NCBI GenBank assembly: GCA_029959605.1
Contig: JASCOC010000003.1
Coordinates: 186,001-250,000, forward strand
Reading direction: 5' to 3'
Source of the DNA: Lysobacteraceae bacterium PS02340
GTDB taxonomy: Bacteria; Pseudomonadota; Gammaproteobacteria; Xanthomonadales; Xanthomonadaceae
DNA length: 64,000 nucleotides
Part shown: in pieces, positions 1 to 10,231 of the stretch
How the letters are laid out: the number at the start of each line of letters is the position of its first letter
How positions within the stretch are numbered: the first letter of the stretch is position 1
The notes under the pieces: model-generated
The model's input: the letters and a program-made list of their open reading frames with translations, nothing else
What the model was told of the DNA's origin: nothing
Databases searched by the model: none
Made by a program: the position numbers and the translations under genes

Positions 1-22
1 ACCCGTGTTCACCCCCACCCGA

Positions 23-46
23 CCCTCCCCCGTCAACGGGGGAGGG
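23..46. terminator. GC-rich hairpin after truC
   Basis: Two 11-base arms (CCCTCCCCCGT at 23-33 and ACGGGGGAGGG at 36-46) form a perfect stem two bases past the truC stop codon on the minus strand. There is no U-tract, so it could act as a terminator or transcript stabiliser. The same arms plus a CCCACCC flank recur at 48588-48620, so this is also a dispersed repeat. Confidence 0.5.
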
Positions 47-48
47 CT

Positions 49-738
49 TCAGAGCGCAGGCGTTCCGGGAAACAACAGCAACGCCTTTGCGAACTCGTCG
101 CCCGGCGGCGTGTCCACCACCAGGCGTGCGCCCGTCTGCGGATGATCGAAACCCACGCGCTCGGCGTGCAGCAGCATGCGGTGGATGCTGAGCATGCGGA
201 AGTTGCGGTTGTGGCGGCCGTCGCCGTGGCTGGTGTCGCCGATCAGGTGATGCGACAGGTGCTTGAGATGCCGGCGGATCTGGCGGAAGCGACCGGTCAT
301 CGGCTCGGCGCGCAGCAATGCGTAGCGCGAAGTCGGAAAACCTGCAGACGGCACCGACAGTTCGGTCGTCGCCAGTCGGGTGAAACGCGTGACCGCAGGT
401 TTCTTCACCGGCTTGCCGGGGCCGCCGTCGAGCGGATGGTCGACGACGATGTCGTCCGGCCAGCCGCGGCAGATCGCGAGGTAGTGCTTGTCGACGCTGC
501 GCGCCATCCACTGCGTGCCGAGTGCGGATGCGGTGTCGCGATCGAAGGCCACGAGCAGGCCGCCGCTGGTCGCGCGGTCGAGCCGGTGGATCAGGAACAG
601 CGGGCGGCCGAACTGTTCGCGCAGGCGATCGGCGAGGAAGTCGTGTTCGTCGCGCGCGAGTGCGCTGTCGTGGACCATCAGACCCGCCGGCTTGTTGACG
701 ACGGCCAGCCATTCGTCCGCGTAGCGCACCTCGATCAT
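49..738 (-). CDS. truC: tRNA pseudouridine synthase C (TruC, RluA family)
   Basis: This 229-residue protein belongs to the RluA family of pseudouridine synthases. The motif HRLDRATSG (residues 51-59) carries the catalytic Asp54. Opening MIEVRYADEWLAVVNKPAG, size and the late segment LIGDTSHGDGRHN closely match E. coli TruC, which modifies U65 of tRNA. A longer in-frame opening reaches 918, but family similarity begins at the ATG at 738, and the extension would run into the divergent peptidase gene. The gene faces the M16 peptidase gene across an 84-base spacer. Family is certain from the motif. The TruC subfamily is inferred from overall resemblance. Confidence 0.9.
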   Translation of the reverse strand: MIEVRYADEWLAVVNKPAGLMVHDSALARDEHDFLADRLREQFGRPLFLIHRLDRATSGGLLVAFDRDTASALGTQWMARSVDKHYLAICRGWPDDIVVDHPLDGGPGKPVKKPAVTRFTRLATTELSVPSAGFPTSRYALLRAEPMTGRFRQIRRHLKHLSHHLIGDTSHGDGRHNRNFRMLSIHRMLLHAERVGFDHPQTGARLVVDTPPGDEFAKALLLFPGTPAL

Positions 739-822
739 CGTGCATCCAGTGATGTGTCGCCGCCGGTCGGCCGCGACTGATCTGCTATTTTCGTCGATCG
801 TCTTCGCCAACGGGGGATCCGC

Positions 823-3546
823 ATGCAACGTCGTCTGCGTGCCTGTGTCGTGGTGTTGTTGCTCGGCACCGCGTGGCCGCTGTGGGCGGCTGCGCCGCAA
901 CTCGATGCACCGGTGCACGAAGCCGAAGGCATCCGCGAATACCGATTCGACAACGGCCTGGCGCTGGTGCTGTTTCCCGACGCCAGCAAGCCGGTGACCA
1001 CGGTCAACGTGACCTACCGCGTGGGCTCACGCCACGAGGGCTACGGCGAAACCGGCATGGCGCATCTGCTCGAACACCTGGTGTTCAAGGGCACACCGAC
1101 GCACACCGATATTCCCGGCGAGATGCGCCGCCGCGGCGTGCGCTTCAACGGCACCACGTGGCTGGACCGCACCAATTACTTCGCGAGTTTCTCCACCGAC
1201 GCCGACACGCTGGACTGGGTGCTGCGGATGGAAGCCGACCGCATGGTGAACTCGCGCATCGCGCGAGAGGATCTCGACAGCGAGATGACCGTCGTGCGCA
1301 ACGAGATGGAATCGGGCGAGAACAATCCGGTGCGCGCGCTGGTGCAGCGCGTGATGGGTGCGGCCTACCAGTGGCACAACTACGGCAACTCGACGATCGG
1401 TGCGCGCAGCGATGTGGAGAACGTGCCGATCGAGCGGCTGCAGGCGTTCTATCGCACTTGGTACCAGCCGGATAACGCGGTGCTGGTCATCGCCGGCGAT
1501 TTCGATCCGGCGCAGGCGCTGGCGACCGTGGGCGAGCGCTTCGGCGCGTTGCCCAGACCCACGCGCACGCTGCCGTTCACCTACACGCGCGAACCCGCGC
1601 AGGATGGCGAGCGCCATGTCGTGGTGCGCCGCGTGGGACGCACGCCGTATCTCGTCGCCGGCTATCACATTCCTGCCGGCCGCCATGACGACAGCGCGGC
1701 CGTGGCGGTGCTGTCGCAGGTGCTGGGCAGCACGCCGGGCGGGCGTCTGCATCGCAAGCTCGTCGAACCGGGCCGTGCGACCGGTGCGTCGGCCTCCGCA
1801 CTCGCGATGGAAGAACCCGGTTATCTGACCTTCGTTGCCGAAGCGCCGGAAGGCAGCGACCTCGATGCGCTGCAGACCGAACTGCTGGCGCTTGTAGAAG
1901 ACGCGGCTGCGACACCGTTCACCGACGCGGAAGTCGACGACGCGAAGCAGCGCATGCTCGCCGGCTACGAGCGCGCGATGCGCGACCCGAACGCGATCGG
2001 CGTGGCCTTGTCGGAAGCCATCGCGCAGGGCGACTGGCGTCTGCTGCTGCGCACGCGCGACCGGCTCGACACGGTGACGGTGGCCGATGTCACGCGTGTC
2101 GCGCAGACCTATCTGCGTCGCGACAACCGCACCACCGGCCAGTTCCTGCCGACCGATGCGGTCGAGCGCGTGACGATCACCGAAGCGCCGACGGCGGAAG
2201 CCGCGCTGGAAGACTTTGTACCGCGCGCTGCACTCGACGCCGGCGAAGCCTTCGATCCGTCGTACGCAAACATCGACGCACGCACGAAGCGCTCGACCCT
2301 GTCGAACGGCGCGAAGCTCGCGGTGCTCGACAAGGACACGCGCGGCCACTCGGTGCAGATCCGCATGAACCTGCGGCTCGGCGACGCCCAGCGCCTGCAC
2401 GACCGCGCCACCGCCGGACAGATGGCCGGCGCGCTACTGATGCGCGGCAGCGCAGGCTACGACCGCGCCGCACTGTCGCGTCAGCTGACGGCGCTGCGTT
2501 CAACGCTGAGCGTCGGCGGCACGGCGACCACGGTGACGGTGGGGGCGACGACCGATCGCGAACATGTTGGCGCGTTGCTCGATCTCGTCGCCGACGTGCT
2601 GCGCACGCCGACCTTTCCCGACAGCGAATTCACCCAGCTGCGCAGCCAGCAACTGACCGGCATCCGCAGCAGCATGAGCGAACCGGGCGCGGTTGCGAAC
2701 GAAGCGCTGTCTCAGCATTTCAATGCGTTTCCGAAGGGCCACCCGTATCACGCGACGACGTTCGAAGCGCGCATCGCGCTGATCGAAGCACTGCAGCTCG
2801 ACGACGTACGCGCCTTCCATCGCGATTTCTACGGCATGGGCGACGGTGCGACGATCGCCGTGGTCGGCGATGTCGATGCGGACGCGGTGCGTGCGCAGCT
2901 CGAAAGCCTGTTCGGTGACTGGACGCTGCCGACGCCCTTCGTGCGCATCGAGACGCCGTACGTGCCGCGCGACGCGGTGCACGCGAAGCTGCGCACGCCC
3001 GACAAGGCCAACGCGACGCTGATCGCCCGGCAGTCGCTGCGCATGCATCAGGACCACGCGGATTACCCCGCGCTGTTGATCGGCAATTACATCCTCGGCG
3101 GCTCGGGCATGAAGTCGCGCCTGGGGGATCGCATCCGCCAGCGCGAAGGCCTGAGCTACGGCGTGGGCTCGAACTTCTCGGCCAGCGTGTTCGACGATGC
3201 CGGCATGTTCGGCGTGTCGGCGATCGCCGCGCCGGAGAACATGGCGCAGGTGGAAGCCGCGATGCGCGAAGAACTGCAGCGCATCCGCAGCGAAGGGATC
3301 ACCCAGGCCGAACTGGACGACGCGCTCGACGGCATGCTGCGCGCGCGCCGCACCTCACGCGCGAACGATCCCGAACTCGTCGGCATGCTCGACAGCAATC
3401 TCTACATCGGTCGCGACATGGCGTACTCGGCCGCGTTCGAAGAGAAGTTGCGGGCGTTGACGCCGGAAGACGTGCGGGTTGCGATGGACCGGCATCTGCA
3501 GCCGGACGCGCTGTCGGTGTTCATCGGTGGGGATTTCAAGGACTGA
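823..3546 (+). CDS. M16 family zinc metallopeptidase, two-domain, exported
   Basis: The 907-residue protein starts with a signal peptide (about residues 1-24). Its inverted zinc motif HLLEH lies at residues 81-85 in the N-terminal M16 domain, typical of pitrilysin/PqqL-like peptidases. Two M16 halves are visible: an active N-terminal half (about 35-430) and a second half (about 460-900) that lacks the zinc motif and would complete the clam-shell chamber. A periplasmic role in degrading small peptides is inferred. The ATG at 823 follows a GGGGGA ribosome-binding site and gives the signal peptide. No co-transcribed partner is apparent. The substrate cannot be deduced. Confidence 0.9.
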   Translation: MQRRLRACVVVLLLGTAWPLWAAAPQLDAPVHEAEGIREYRFDNGLALVLFPDASKPVTTVNVTYRVGSRHEGYGETGMAHLLEHLVFKGTPTHTDIPGEMRRRGVRFNGTTWLDRTNYFASFSTDADTLDWVLRMEADRMVNSRIAREDLDSEMTVVRNEMESGENNPVRALVQRVMGAAYQWHNYGNSTIGARSDVENVPIERLQAFYRTWYQPDNAVLVIAGDFDPAQALATVGERFGALPRPTRTLPFTYTREPAQDGERHVVVRRVGRTPYLVAGYHIPAGRHDDSAAVAVLSQVLGSTPGGRLHRKLVEPGRATGASASALAMEEPGYLTFVAEAPEGSDLDALQTELLALVEDAAATPFTDAEVDDAKQRMLAGYERAMRDPNAIGVALSEAIAQGDWRLLLRTRDRLDTVTVADVTRVAQTYLRRDNRTTGQFLPTDAVERVTITEAPTAEAALEDFVPRAALDAGEAFDPSYANIDARTKRSTLSNGAKLAVLDKDTRGHSVQIRMNLRLGDAQRLHDRATAGQMAGALLMRGSAGYDRAALSRQLTALRSTLSVGGTATTVTVGATTDREHVGALLDLVADVLRTPTFPDSEFTQLRSQQLTGIRSSMSEPGAVANEALSQHFNAFPKGHPYHATTFEARIALIEALQLDDVRAFHRDFYGMGDGATIAVVGDVDADAVRAQLESLFGDWTLPTPFVRIETPYVPRDAVHAKLRTPDKANATLIARQSLRMHQDHADYPALLIGNYILGGSGMKSRLGDRIRQREGLSYGVGSNFSASVFDDAGMFGVSAIAAPENMAQVEAAMREELQRIRSEGITQAELDDALDGMLRARRTSRANDPELVGMLDSNLYIGRDMAYSAAFEEKLRALTPEDVRVAMDRHLQPDALSVFIGGDFKD

Positions 3547-3590
3547 GTGGCGTTGGTGTTCTCCCTCGGAGGGAGAAACGCCGCCTCGCA

Positions 3591-3710
3591 GGATGGGTAG
3601 CGCGAAGTGAAATCCATCGCTGCACAATCCGTGCGGTCTTTCAGATTCCGGTATGTCCGTTGCCGACGTCGACGTTTGATGGGTTTCGCTGACGCTCTAC
3701 CCATCCTACG
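3591..3710. repeat. Dispersed inverted repeat, GGATGGGTAG family
   Basis: The element opens with GGATGGGTAG (3591-3600) and closes with the complementary CTACCCATCC (3697-3706), forming an imperfect inverted repeat of about 120 bp between the M16 peptidase and the lipoprotein gene. Related copies lie at 32498-32530 and 40182-40327. Nearby, CTCTCCCGGAGGGAGAG at 3785-3801 is a second small palindrome family that also occurs near 45307-45325. No gene is visible in 3547-3823. Confidence 0.7.
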
Positions 3711-3823
3711 GAGACATTCACCTCTCTACCTGCCCTCACCCGACGCGCCTCGCGCGTAGACCCCGGATCAGGTCCGGGCAGGCGCTCTCCCGGAGGGAGA
3801 GGTGCTCGAAGGCGAGCCGAACC

Positions 3824-4321
3824 TCAGCCCGCCGGCGGGGGGGGTGCCTGCGAGGCCATCGCTTCGAGTTCGTCGCACATCTGCTTCTGCTGCGGCGGCG
3901 TGGCCTGGGTGAACTGGGCGTTGGTCTTCTCGTGCGCGGATGCGAACTCGCCGTCGAACGTGGCGACGTCGCCGCCCATCTTCGTGAACTCCTGGCGCAG
4001 CTGGTCCTTGGCCTGGTCGAGCTGCGCGTCCGAGACGTTCGGATCGCAGAGCTTCGCCGCGGCGTGCATCGCGCCGGCGATGCCTGCGATCTGGGTCAGC
4101 ATGGTGCTCGCCGCATCGCCGGTCAGCGGGGCATCGACCGGTGGCGTACCGGATTCGATCTGCGCCTGCGCGGCTTCCGATGGCTGGGTCTGCGTGTCCT
4201 CGACCGGCTGGGTCTGCGCTGCGTCGTCGCTCGCGGGCTGCGGCGCGGCGCCACAGGCGGCGAGGCCGAACACCGCGGGCACGAGCAGGCAGGCGAAACG
4301 TCGGGTACGGGGAAGCGTCAT
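3824..4321 (-). CDS. Hypothetical lipoprotein
   Basis: A 165-residue protein with a lipoprotein signal peptide. The lipobox LAAC places the lipidated Cys at residue 23. It continues into a Gln/Thr/Ala-rich linker (about 25-65) and then a helical segment containing LCDPNVSDAQLDQAKDQLRQ, ending in a Pro-rich tail. I recognise no catalytic motif and no named family. It is probably anchored in the envelope on the periplasmic side. The ATG at 4321 is chosen because it yields a canonical signal peptide. Its stop is followed by the repeat-bearing spacer shared with the M16 peptidase gene. Confidence 0.75.
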   Translation of the reverse strand: MTLPRTRRFACLLVPAVFGLAACGAAPQPASDDAAQTQPVEDTQTQPSEAAQAQIESGTPPVDAPLTGDAASTMLTQIAGIAGAMHAAAKLCDPNVSDAQLDQAKDQLRQEFTKMGGDVATFDGEFASAHEKTNAQFTQATPPQQKQMCDELEAMASQAPPPPAG

Positions 4322-4387
4322 GCGGCCATCTCCATCAGGGGAGCGGCGAGCCTAGCAAACGCGTTGCGAAGGCCAGGCGGTGTCCCG

Positions 4388-5344
4388 TCAGGGTGTCTGC
4401 GGCGTCGCGCGGCGCGAGCGGTAGGCCTGCAGATGCACCCAGGCCGCGTCGAGATGCGGTACCGCGCGACCGGCTGCATGCGCACGCGCGCGCAGGTCGC
4501 CGATGATCTGCAGCGCCTCGACGTCCTGGCCGGATTCGAGATCGCGCAACATGGAGGCGGTGACCGTCGAGCCGGCCTTCGTCAGCAGCGCACGCGCCTG
4601 CTGCGCGGCCTCGGCTGGAATCGCATGCCCGGCCGCGGCGGCGACCGCGAGGCATTCGTCGTGCAGCGCCGACAGGAACGCGGTGCCGCCATCGGTGTCG
4701 ACGATGCGGCCGATGCTGGCGCGCATCAGGCAGGTCGCCGCAGCGAGTGCGGCGAGGAAGGTGAACTTGTTCCAGGCGGCCTGCATGAAGCTGTCGCTGC
4801 GCACGGCATCGAATCCGGATGCCCCCATGCACACCGCGTCCAGCGCGCGCGTGCGTGCACTGCCGTTGTGCGCCGCGTCGCGCTCGCCGAAGGTCATCGA
4901 GGGCGGCGACGGCAGATGCACGACTTCGCCGTCCTCGCCCTTCATCGCGCTGATGAAACACAGGCCGCCGAGTACGCGTTCAGCGCCGAAGCGCGCGTCG
5001 AGCGCGGCGTAGTGCAGCAGGCCGTTGAGGATCGGCAGCACGGCGGTGTCCGCCGTCACGGCCGGCGCGATCGCGTCGATCGAGCTGTCGAGGTCGTAGG
5101 CCTTGCAGCTCAGCAGCACCAGATGGAACGGACGCTCCGCAGCAAGCGCGGGCAAGGCATCGGCGGTGACGTGCGCCACCGGGAACTGCGCATCGCCCAG
5201 GCCACTGCGGATGCGCAGGCCGTCGCGTTCGAGCTGCGCCGCACGTGCGGGACGCACGAGGAAGGTGACGTCGACGCCGGCCTGCGCGAGGCGACCGCCG
5301 AAGTAACCGCCGGTGCCACCGGCGCCGAGAACGAGAATGCGCAT
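4388..5344 (-). CDS. panE: 2-dehydropantoate 2-reductase (ketopantoate reductase)
   Basis: The 318-residue protein opens with the Rossmann dinucleotide motif GAGGTGGYFGG (about residues 7-17) and has the family segment AAWNKFTFLAALAAATCLMR, whose Lys corresponds to the catalytic lysine of ApbA/PanE enzymes. It would reduce 2-dehydropantoate to pantoate with NADPH in pantothenate and coenzyme A synthesis. Length matches the family (about 300). It lies 52 bases downstream of the ABC permease gene on the same strand, so co-transcription is possible. PanE-like proteins sometimes act on other 2-keto acids, so the exact substrate is inferred. Confidence 0.85.
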   Translation of the reverse strand: MRILVLGAGGTGGYFGGRLAQAGVDVTFLVRPARAAQLERDGLRIRSGLGDAQFPVAHVTADALPALAAERPFHLVLLSCKAYDLDSSIDAIAPAVTADTAVLPILNGLLHYAALDARFGAERVLGGLCFISAMKGEDGEVVHLPSPPSMTFGERDAAHNGSARTRALDAVCMGASGFDAVRSDSFMQAAWNKFTFLAALAAATCLMRASIGRIVDTDGGTAFLSALHDECLAVAAAAGHAIPAEAAQQARALLTKAGSTVTASMLRDLESGQDVEALQIIGDLRARAHAAGRAVPHLDAAWVHLQAYRSRRATPQTP

Positions 5345-5396
5345 GACCAGTCCTTGTGCAGGGATGCGCGCGGCGCGCGCGGCGCGCAGGTAGACC

Positions 5397-6202
5397 TCAG
5401 CTGCGCAGGCCGATGCCGCGCTTGAGCAGCCACAGCGCCAGCGCGCCGAGTGCGATGACGAAGCCGATCATCAGCGCGAACGACACGCCCAGCGACACGT
5501 CGCTGACGCCGAGCAGGCCGTAGCGGAACGCGTTGACCATGTAGAAGATCGGATTGGCATGCGTCGCGGTCTCGGCCCAGCCGGGCAGCAGCGAGACCGA
5601 ATAGAACACGCCGCCCAGATACGTCAGCGGGGTCAGGATGAAGATCGGCACGATGGCGACGTCGTCGAACTTCTTGGCGTAGACCGCGTTGACGAAACCG
5701 GCGAGCGCGAAGATCGTCGCGCCCAGCAGCACGGTGGCGAAGGTCACCAGCGGGTGCGGAATGCGCACGGTGGTGAACAGCATCGCGATGCACAGCACGA
5801 TGACGCCGACGGCGAGACCGCGCGCGACCGCGCCGATCACATAGCCGCCCAGGATCACCCAGCTCGGCATCGGGCTGACCAGCAGTTCCTCGACGTGCCG
5901 GCCGAACTTCGCGCCGAAGAAACTCGACGAGATGTTGCCGTAGCTGTTCTGGATCACGCTCATCATCACCAGACCCGGCACGATGAAATCCATGTAGCGG
6001 ATGCCGTCCATCTCGCCGACGCGCGCACCGATCAGGCCGCCGAAGATCAGGAAGTACAGCGTCATCGTGATCGCGGGCGGCACGAGGGTCTGGCCCCAAA
6101 TGCGCAGGATGCGGACGATCTCGCGCCGCGCGATCGTGTACAGCGCGACCCAGTGGCGCTGCGCGGTGCCTTCGATGGCGGCGACATCGGTGGACTTCGT
6201 GC

Positions 6203-6206
<4 letters not shown>
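5397..6206 (-). CDS. yadH: ABC-2 type transporter permease (YadH-like)
   Basis: A 269-residue inner-membrane protein with about six hydrophobic segments and the ABC-2 exporter signature region around residues 100-130 (FGRHVEELLVSPMPSW). It resembles E. coli YadH. Its start overlaps the stop of the upstream ATPase gene by four bases, so the two are translationally coupled and form one exporter. The transported substrate is not known for YadGH and is not indicated here. Confidence 0.85.
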
Positions 6207-7165
<959 letters not shown>

Positions 7166-7392
7166 GGTCCATCGCTCGTGCCGCGGACGGCGCGGCGGGG
7201 TCCGTAGTATAGGGACGCCCCGACGGACCCGGCCGCAACGGCGCGTTGCATGCGTGGCGCCGTGCAGCTGCGCAACACGGCATTGCGGGGTCTGCACCGG
7301 GCGCGCCGCGGCGACCCGCTACCATAGGCGCATGGAGCCCACCGGCCGCGGACCGCGCCGGACGCTCGTCGAATCACGGACAAATCCCCGCA

Positions 7393-8142
7393 GTGGCCAT
7401 CACGCAGTTCCCCATCAAGCTCGTCTCGCGGCGCATGGTCGCGCCGACCGTCGCCCACCTGTCCTTCGTCCGCGACGACGGCCAGCCGCTGGACTTCATC
7501 CCCGGGCAGTTCATCCAGATCCATTTCGAGTACGCCGACGGCACGCCGACCAAGCGCTCGTATTCGCTGGCGACGATCCACGACCACGCGATCGGCCCGG
7601 GCGAGGCGATCGAAGTCGCCGTGAGCTACGTGCCCGGCGGCGCGGCGACCGCCCTGTTCGAGGGTCTGGATCTGGGCAGCACGGTGCAGGCCAGCGGGCC
7701 ATTCGGGCGCTTCTGCCTGATGCCGCAGGACACCAACCGCCGCTATCTGCTGGTCGGCACCGGCACCGGCGTGACCCCGTACCGGGCGATGCTGCCGTTG
7801 CTGGAAACGGCGATCGCCGAGCGCGGCGTCGAGGTGGTGCTGCTGATGGGCGCGCGCACGCCGGCCGAACTGCTCTACGGCGACGACTTCCGCGCATTCG
7901 CCGACCGGCATCCGAACTTCCGCTTCGTGCCGTGCTTCTCGCGCGAGCTGCCGGACGCCCCGCATGCCGATGTGCGCCACGGCTACGTGCAGCAGTTCCT
8001 CGAGGAGTTCGCCCCGGGCGAGGGCGACATCGCCTATCTGTGCGGCAATCCGAACATGGTCGACGCGACGTTCGAGGCGCTCAAGGGCTTCGGCCTGCCG
8101 GTGCCGCTGATCCGTCGCGAGAAGTACGTCAGCAGCAAATGA
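7393..8142 (+). CDS. fpr: Ferredoxin--NADP+ reductase
   Basis: With the GTG at 7393 the product has 249 residues, matching E. coli Fpr (248). It shows the FAD-binding RSYS motif, the NADP-binding GTGTGVTPY motif and CGNPNMV near the C-terminus. It transfers electrons between NADPH and ferredoxin or flavodoxin in the cytoplasm, supporting oxidative-stress defence and iron-sulphur metabolism. No ATG lies near the expected N-terminus in this frame. The next in-frame Met (MVAPTVAHL) would remove conserved residues, so GTG is preferred. The following peptidase gene starts 10 bases downstream and may be co-transcribed. Confidence 0.88.
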   Translation: MAITQFPIKLVSRRMVAPTVAHLSFVRDDGQPLDFIPGQFIQIHFEYADGTPTKRSYSLATIHDHAIGPGEAIEVAVSYVPGGAATALFEGLDLGSTVQASGPFGRFCLMPQDTNRRYLLVGTGTGVTPYRAMLPLLETAIAERGVEVVLLMGARTPAELLYGDDFRAFADRHPNFRFVPCFSRELPDAPHADVRHGYVQQFLEEFAPGEGDIAYLCGNPNMVDATFEALKGFGLPVPLIRREKYVSSK

Positions 8143-8152
8143 CCCGCCGCGG

Positions 8153-9355
8153 ATGACGACGCCCGACAGCGCCCCGCCGACGCACGCCCCGTTCGCCTCC
8201 CTGATGCCGCCCGCGCCCGAAGCGCCCGCGGCGAAACGGGCGCTGTGGCGTCGCGCGCTGCGGCCCATGGCGCTGTTTCTCGCCGGCGGTCTGTTCGGCG
8301 TGGGCCTCGCGAAGCTCGGCCTGCCGGCACTGGACGGGCTGCCGCGCGGCACGGGGCTCGCGTTGCTGGCCGGCTTCTTCCTCTCGCTGTGGCCGCACAT
8401 CGTGCTGCACGAAGCGGGGCATGCGCTCGCAGGACTGTCGCGCGGCATGCATGCGATCGCGTTCGGAGTCGGGCCGCTCCGGATCGAGCGCGGCAGCGAC
8501 GACCGCTGGCGCTGGCGCTACGGCGGTGGCGTGCGCGGCATCGGCGGATTCGCCGCCTTGCTGCCCCGCGGCGAACGGGGCCTGTCGCGCCTCGACCAGA
8601 CGGTCTTCCTGCTGGGCGGGCCGCTGGCCAATCTGGTGACGGCGGCGCTGTGCCTGGCCCTGGTGGCCTGGGTGCCGATGTCGACCTGGTGGATGGCCGC
8701 GGGTCTGGGCGTGGCGCTCGGCGCCGCGTGCATGGGCCTGGGCAATCTGGTGCCGCTGCACCGGGAGGGCTGGCGCTCCGATGGCCGCGGCCTGCTCGAT
8801 CTCGCGCGTCGCACGCCCGATGCCGCGCTGCAGCTGCAGATCAACCAGTTGATGGCGCTGAGCCTGGCCGACGTGCGGCCGCGCGACTGGCCGGCCACGT
8901 CGATCCCCGTCGTGGACGCCGGCGTCGCCAGCGACGGCCTGCAGCTGACGGCGCGCCTGTTGCGGCTGTCGCACGCGTCCGATTGCCGCGATGCCGATGC
9001 TGCGCGCGAGGAAGCCGAGGCGCTGGCCGCCGCCTTTCCGAAGGCGCCGGCGGTGTTCCAGCCCGCCATCGCTGTCACGCTCGCCAGCCATGCGGCACTG
9101 CTGGTCGGCGACCGCACCCTGCTCGCCGCCTGGCGCGCGCGTTGCGAAGGTGGGCTGATGGACCTGTCGCCGTATCGCGCGTGGATCGATGCCGAGCTTG
9201 CAGCCCTGGACGGCGACACAGATGCGCTCGCGGCGCATCTGCACCAGGCGCACGCACTCGCGGACCGTCTGCCGGACGCCGCCAGCCGGCGCGTGTTCGA
9301 GGAAAGGCTCGCCGTGCTGGCGCAGACCCGTGACGCCGCTGCCGTCGCGAGCTGA
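8153..9355 (+). CDS. M50 family (site-2-protease-like) membrane protein
   Basis: The 400-residue protein has the zinc motif HEAGH in a hydrophobic segment (about residues 84-88). A second membrane segment contains GGPLANL, and a later RSDGRGLLD motif could provide the third zinc ligand of M50 peptidases. At least four hydrophobic segments occupy residues 40-200. The C-terminal half (200-400) is soluble and helical. Regulated intramembrane proteolysis is known for the family, but no anti-sigma partner is encoded next to it. The gene follows fpr by 10 bases. Confidence 0.75.
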   Translation: MTTPDSAPPTHAPFASLMPPAPEAPAAKRALWRRALRPMALFLAGGLFGVGLAKLGLPALDGLPRGTGLALLAGFFLSLWPHIVLHEAGHALAGLSRGMHAIAFGVGPLRIERGSDDRWRWRYGGGVRGIGGFAALLPRGERGLSRLDQTVFLLGGPLANLVTAALCLALVAWVPMSTWWMAAGLGVALGAACMGLGNLVPLHREGWRSDGRGLLDLARRTPDAALQLQINQLMALSLADVRPRDWPATSIPVVDAGVASDGLQLTARLLRLSHASDCRDADAAREEAEALAAAFPKAPAVFQPAIAVTLASHAALLVGDRTLLAAWRARCEGGLMDLSPYRAWIDAELAALDGDTDALAAHLHQAHALADRLPDAASRRVFEERLAVLAQTRDAAAVAS

Positions 9356-9370
9356 CCCGACGGCGCAACC

Positions 9371-9388
9371 TGTCAAGCACGCTTGACA
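9371..9388. promoter_or_regulatory. Palindromic operator O1 (XRE cassette)
   Basis: TGTCAAGCACGCTTGACA is a perfect 8+8 palindrome. Its right arm contains TTGACA, a consensus -35 hexamer directed at the membrane protein gene, so bound repressor would block RNA polymerase. A second, nearly identical palindrome lies 44 bp downstream, about four helical turns. The best candidate ligand is the small XRE protein encoded at 10031-10231. Confidence 0.7.
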
Positions 9389-9414
9389 CCGCAATTCGCG
9401 CCGCGCATGCTCCG

Positions 9415-9432
9415 TGTCAAGCCCACTTGACA
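9415..9432. promoter_or_regulatory. Palindromic operator O2 (XRE cassette)
   Basis: TGTCAAGCCCACTTGACA repeats the O1 palindrome with one mismatched arm position. It ends 12 bases before the ATG of the membrane protein gene at 9445 and would overlap the transcript start or leader. Confidence 0.65.
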
Positions 9433-9444
9433 CATGGTCCCGCC

Positions 9445-10020
9445 ATGGACGCATCGTCCGCCCGTTTTCCCCTGCGCGCCGTCGCCGTCTTGCTGCTGGC
9501 TGCCGCGGTCGCCCTCCGCTTGCTGGTGCCGACGGCGCCGGAATGGGCAAGCGTCCTGATCCTGCTGTCGGCAGTGGGCATCGGCGTGGTGTCGCTGTCG
9601 CGGCGCGCGACCGCCTGCGACGATGCGCCTCCGGCGCTGCGCCGCCGCTACACCCGCGATGTGCTCATCGGCATGGGCGCTTACACCGTGCTGCTGTTCG
9701 TCTCCCTGCTGCTGTTGCGCAGTGTCGAGGCGCCGGCGTTGCGAGCGCTGATCGCGTTGCTGCCGGTCGCGCCGATCGCGCTGGTGCTGCGGGCGATGGT
9801 GCATTTCGTCCGCGGCGTCGACGAGTTGCAGCAGCGCATCGAGTTCGAAGCGGTCTGTATCGCCGCCGCACTGGTCGCGTTCGCGTACATGACCGCCGGA
9901 TTCCTGCAGGCGGCGCGTGTCATCGACGTGCCCGCGAGCGCGGCGATGCTGTGGGTGTTTCCGCTGCTGTGCGGCACCTACGGCATCGCCAAGGCCGTCA
10001 TCGCGCGGCGCTACCGGTGA
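9445..10020 (+). CDS. Hypothetical membrane protein next to XRE regulator
   Basis: A 191-residue protein with about five hydrophobic segments (for example ALRLLVPTAPEW preceded by a leucine/alanine-rich helix, and VLIGMGAYTVLLFVSLLLL). It contains no recognisable enzyme motif. Small membrane proteins of this kind are often encoded beside a roughly 70-residue XRE repressor, as here. The gene ends 10 bases before that repressor and is preceded by the paired TGTCAAG palindromes. The ATG at 9445 is preferred over an in-frame TTG at 9427 that lies inside operator O2. Confidence 0.75.
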   Translation: MDASSARFPLRAVAVLLLAAAVALRLLVPTAPEWASVLILLSAVGIGVVSLSRRATACDDAPPALRRRYTRDVLIGMGAYTVLLFVSLLLLRSVEAPALRALIALLPVAPIALVLRAMVHFVRGVDELQQRIEFEAVCIAAALVAFAYMTAGFLQAARVIDVPASAAMLWVFPLLCGTYGIAKAVIARRYR

Positions 10021-10030
10021 GTGCGCGCGG

Positions 10031-10231
10031 ATGAAGAGCCGGGTGCGCGAACTGCGCGAGGCCTGCGGCTGGTCACAAGCACAGCTTGGCGAACGTCTGG
10101 ATGTCTCGAGACAGACGATCAACGCGATCGAAACCGGGAAGTACGACCCCAGCCTGCCGCTGGCATTCCGGATCGCACGCGAGTTCGCCGAGCCCATCGA
10201 ATCCATTTTTCTGTTCGAGGACGTTCCATGA
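10031..10231 (+). CDS. Small XRE-family transcriptional regulator
   Basis: The 66-residue protein is almost entirely a Cro/CI-type helix-turn-helix: LREACGWSQAQLGERLDVS followed by RQTINAIETGKYDPSLPLA. This matches a widespread family of minimal XRE repressors encoded beside integral membrane proteins. The likely targets are the two TGTCAAG/CTTGACA palindromes at 9371 and 9415, giving autoregulation of the whole cassette (inference). Its stop overlaps the start of the S33 hydrolase gene (ATGA), so the two are translationally coupled. Confidence 0.88.
   Translation: MKSRVRELREACGWSQAQLGERLDVSRQTINAIETGKYDPSLPLAFRIAREFAEPIESIFLFEDVP

Noticed and set aside
3932-5425. Plus-strand open frame of 497 codons across the lipoprotein and panE genes
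   Set aside because: It is antisense to two genes with clear motifs (lipobox, Rossmann fold) and has biased Arg-rich composition.
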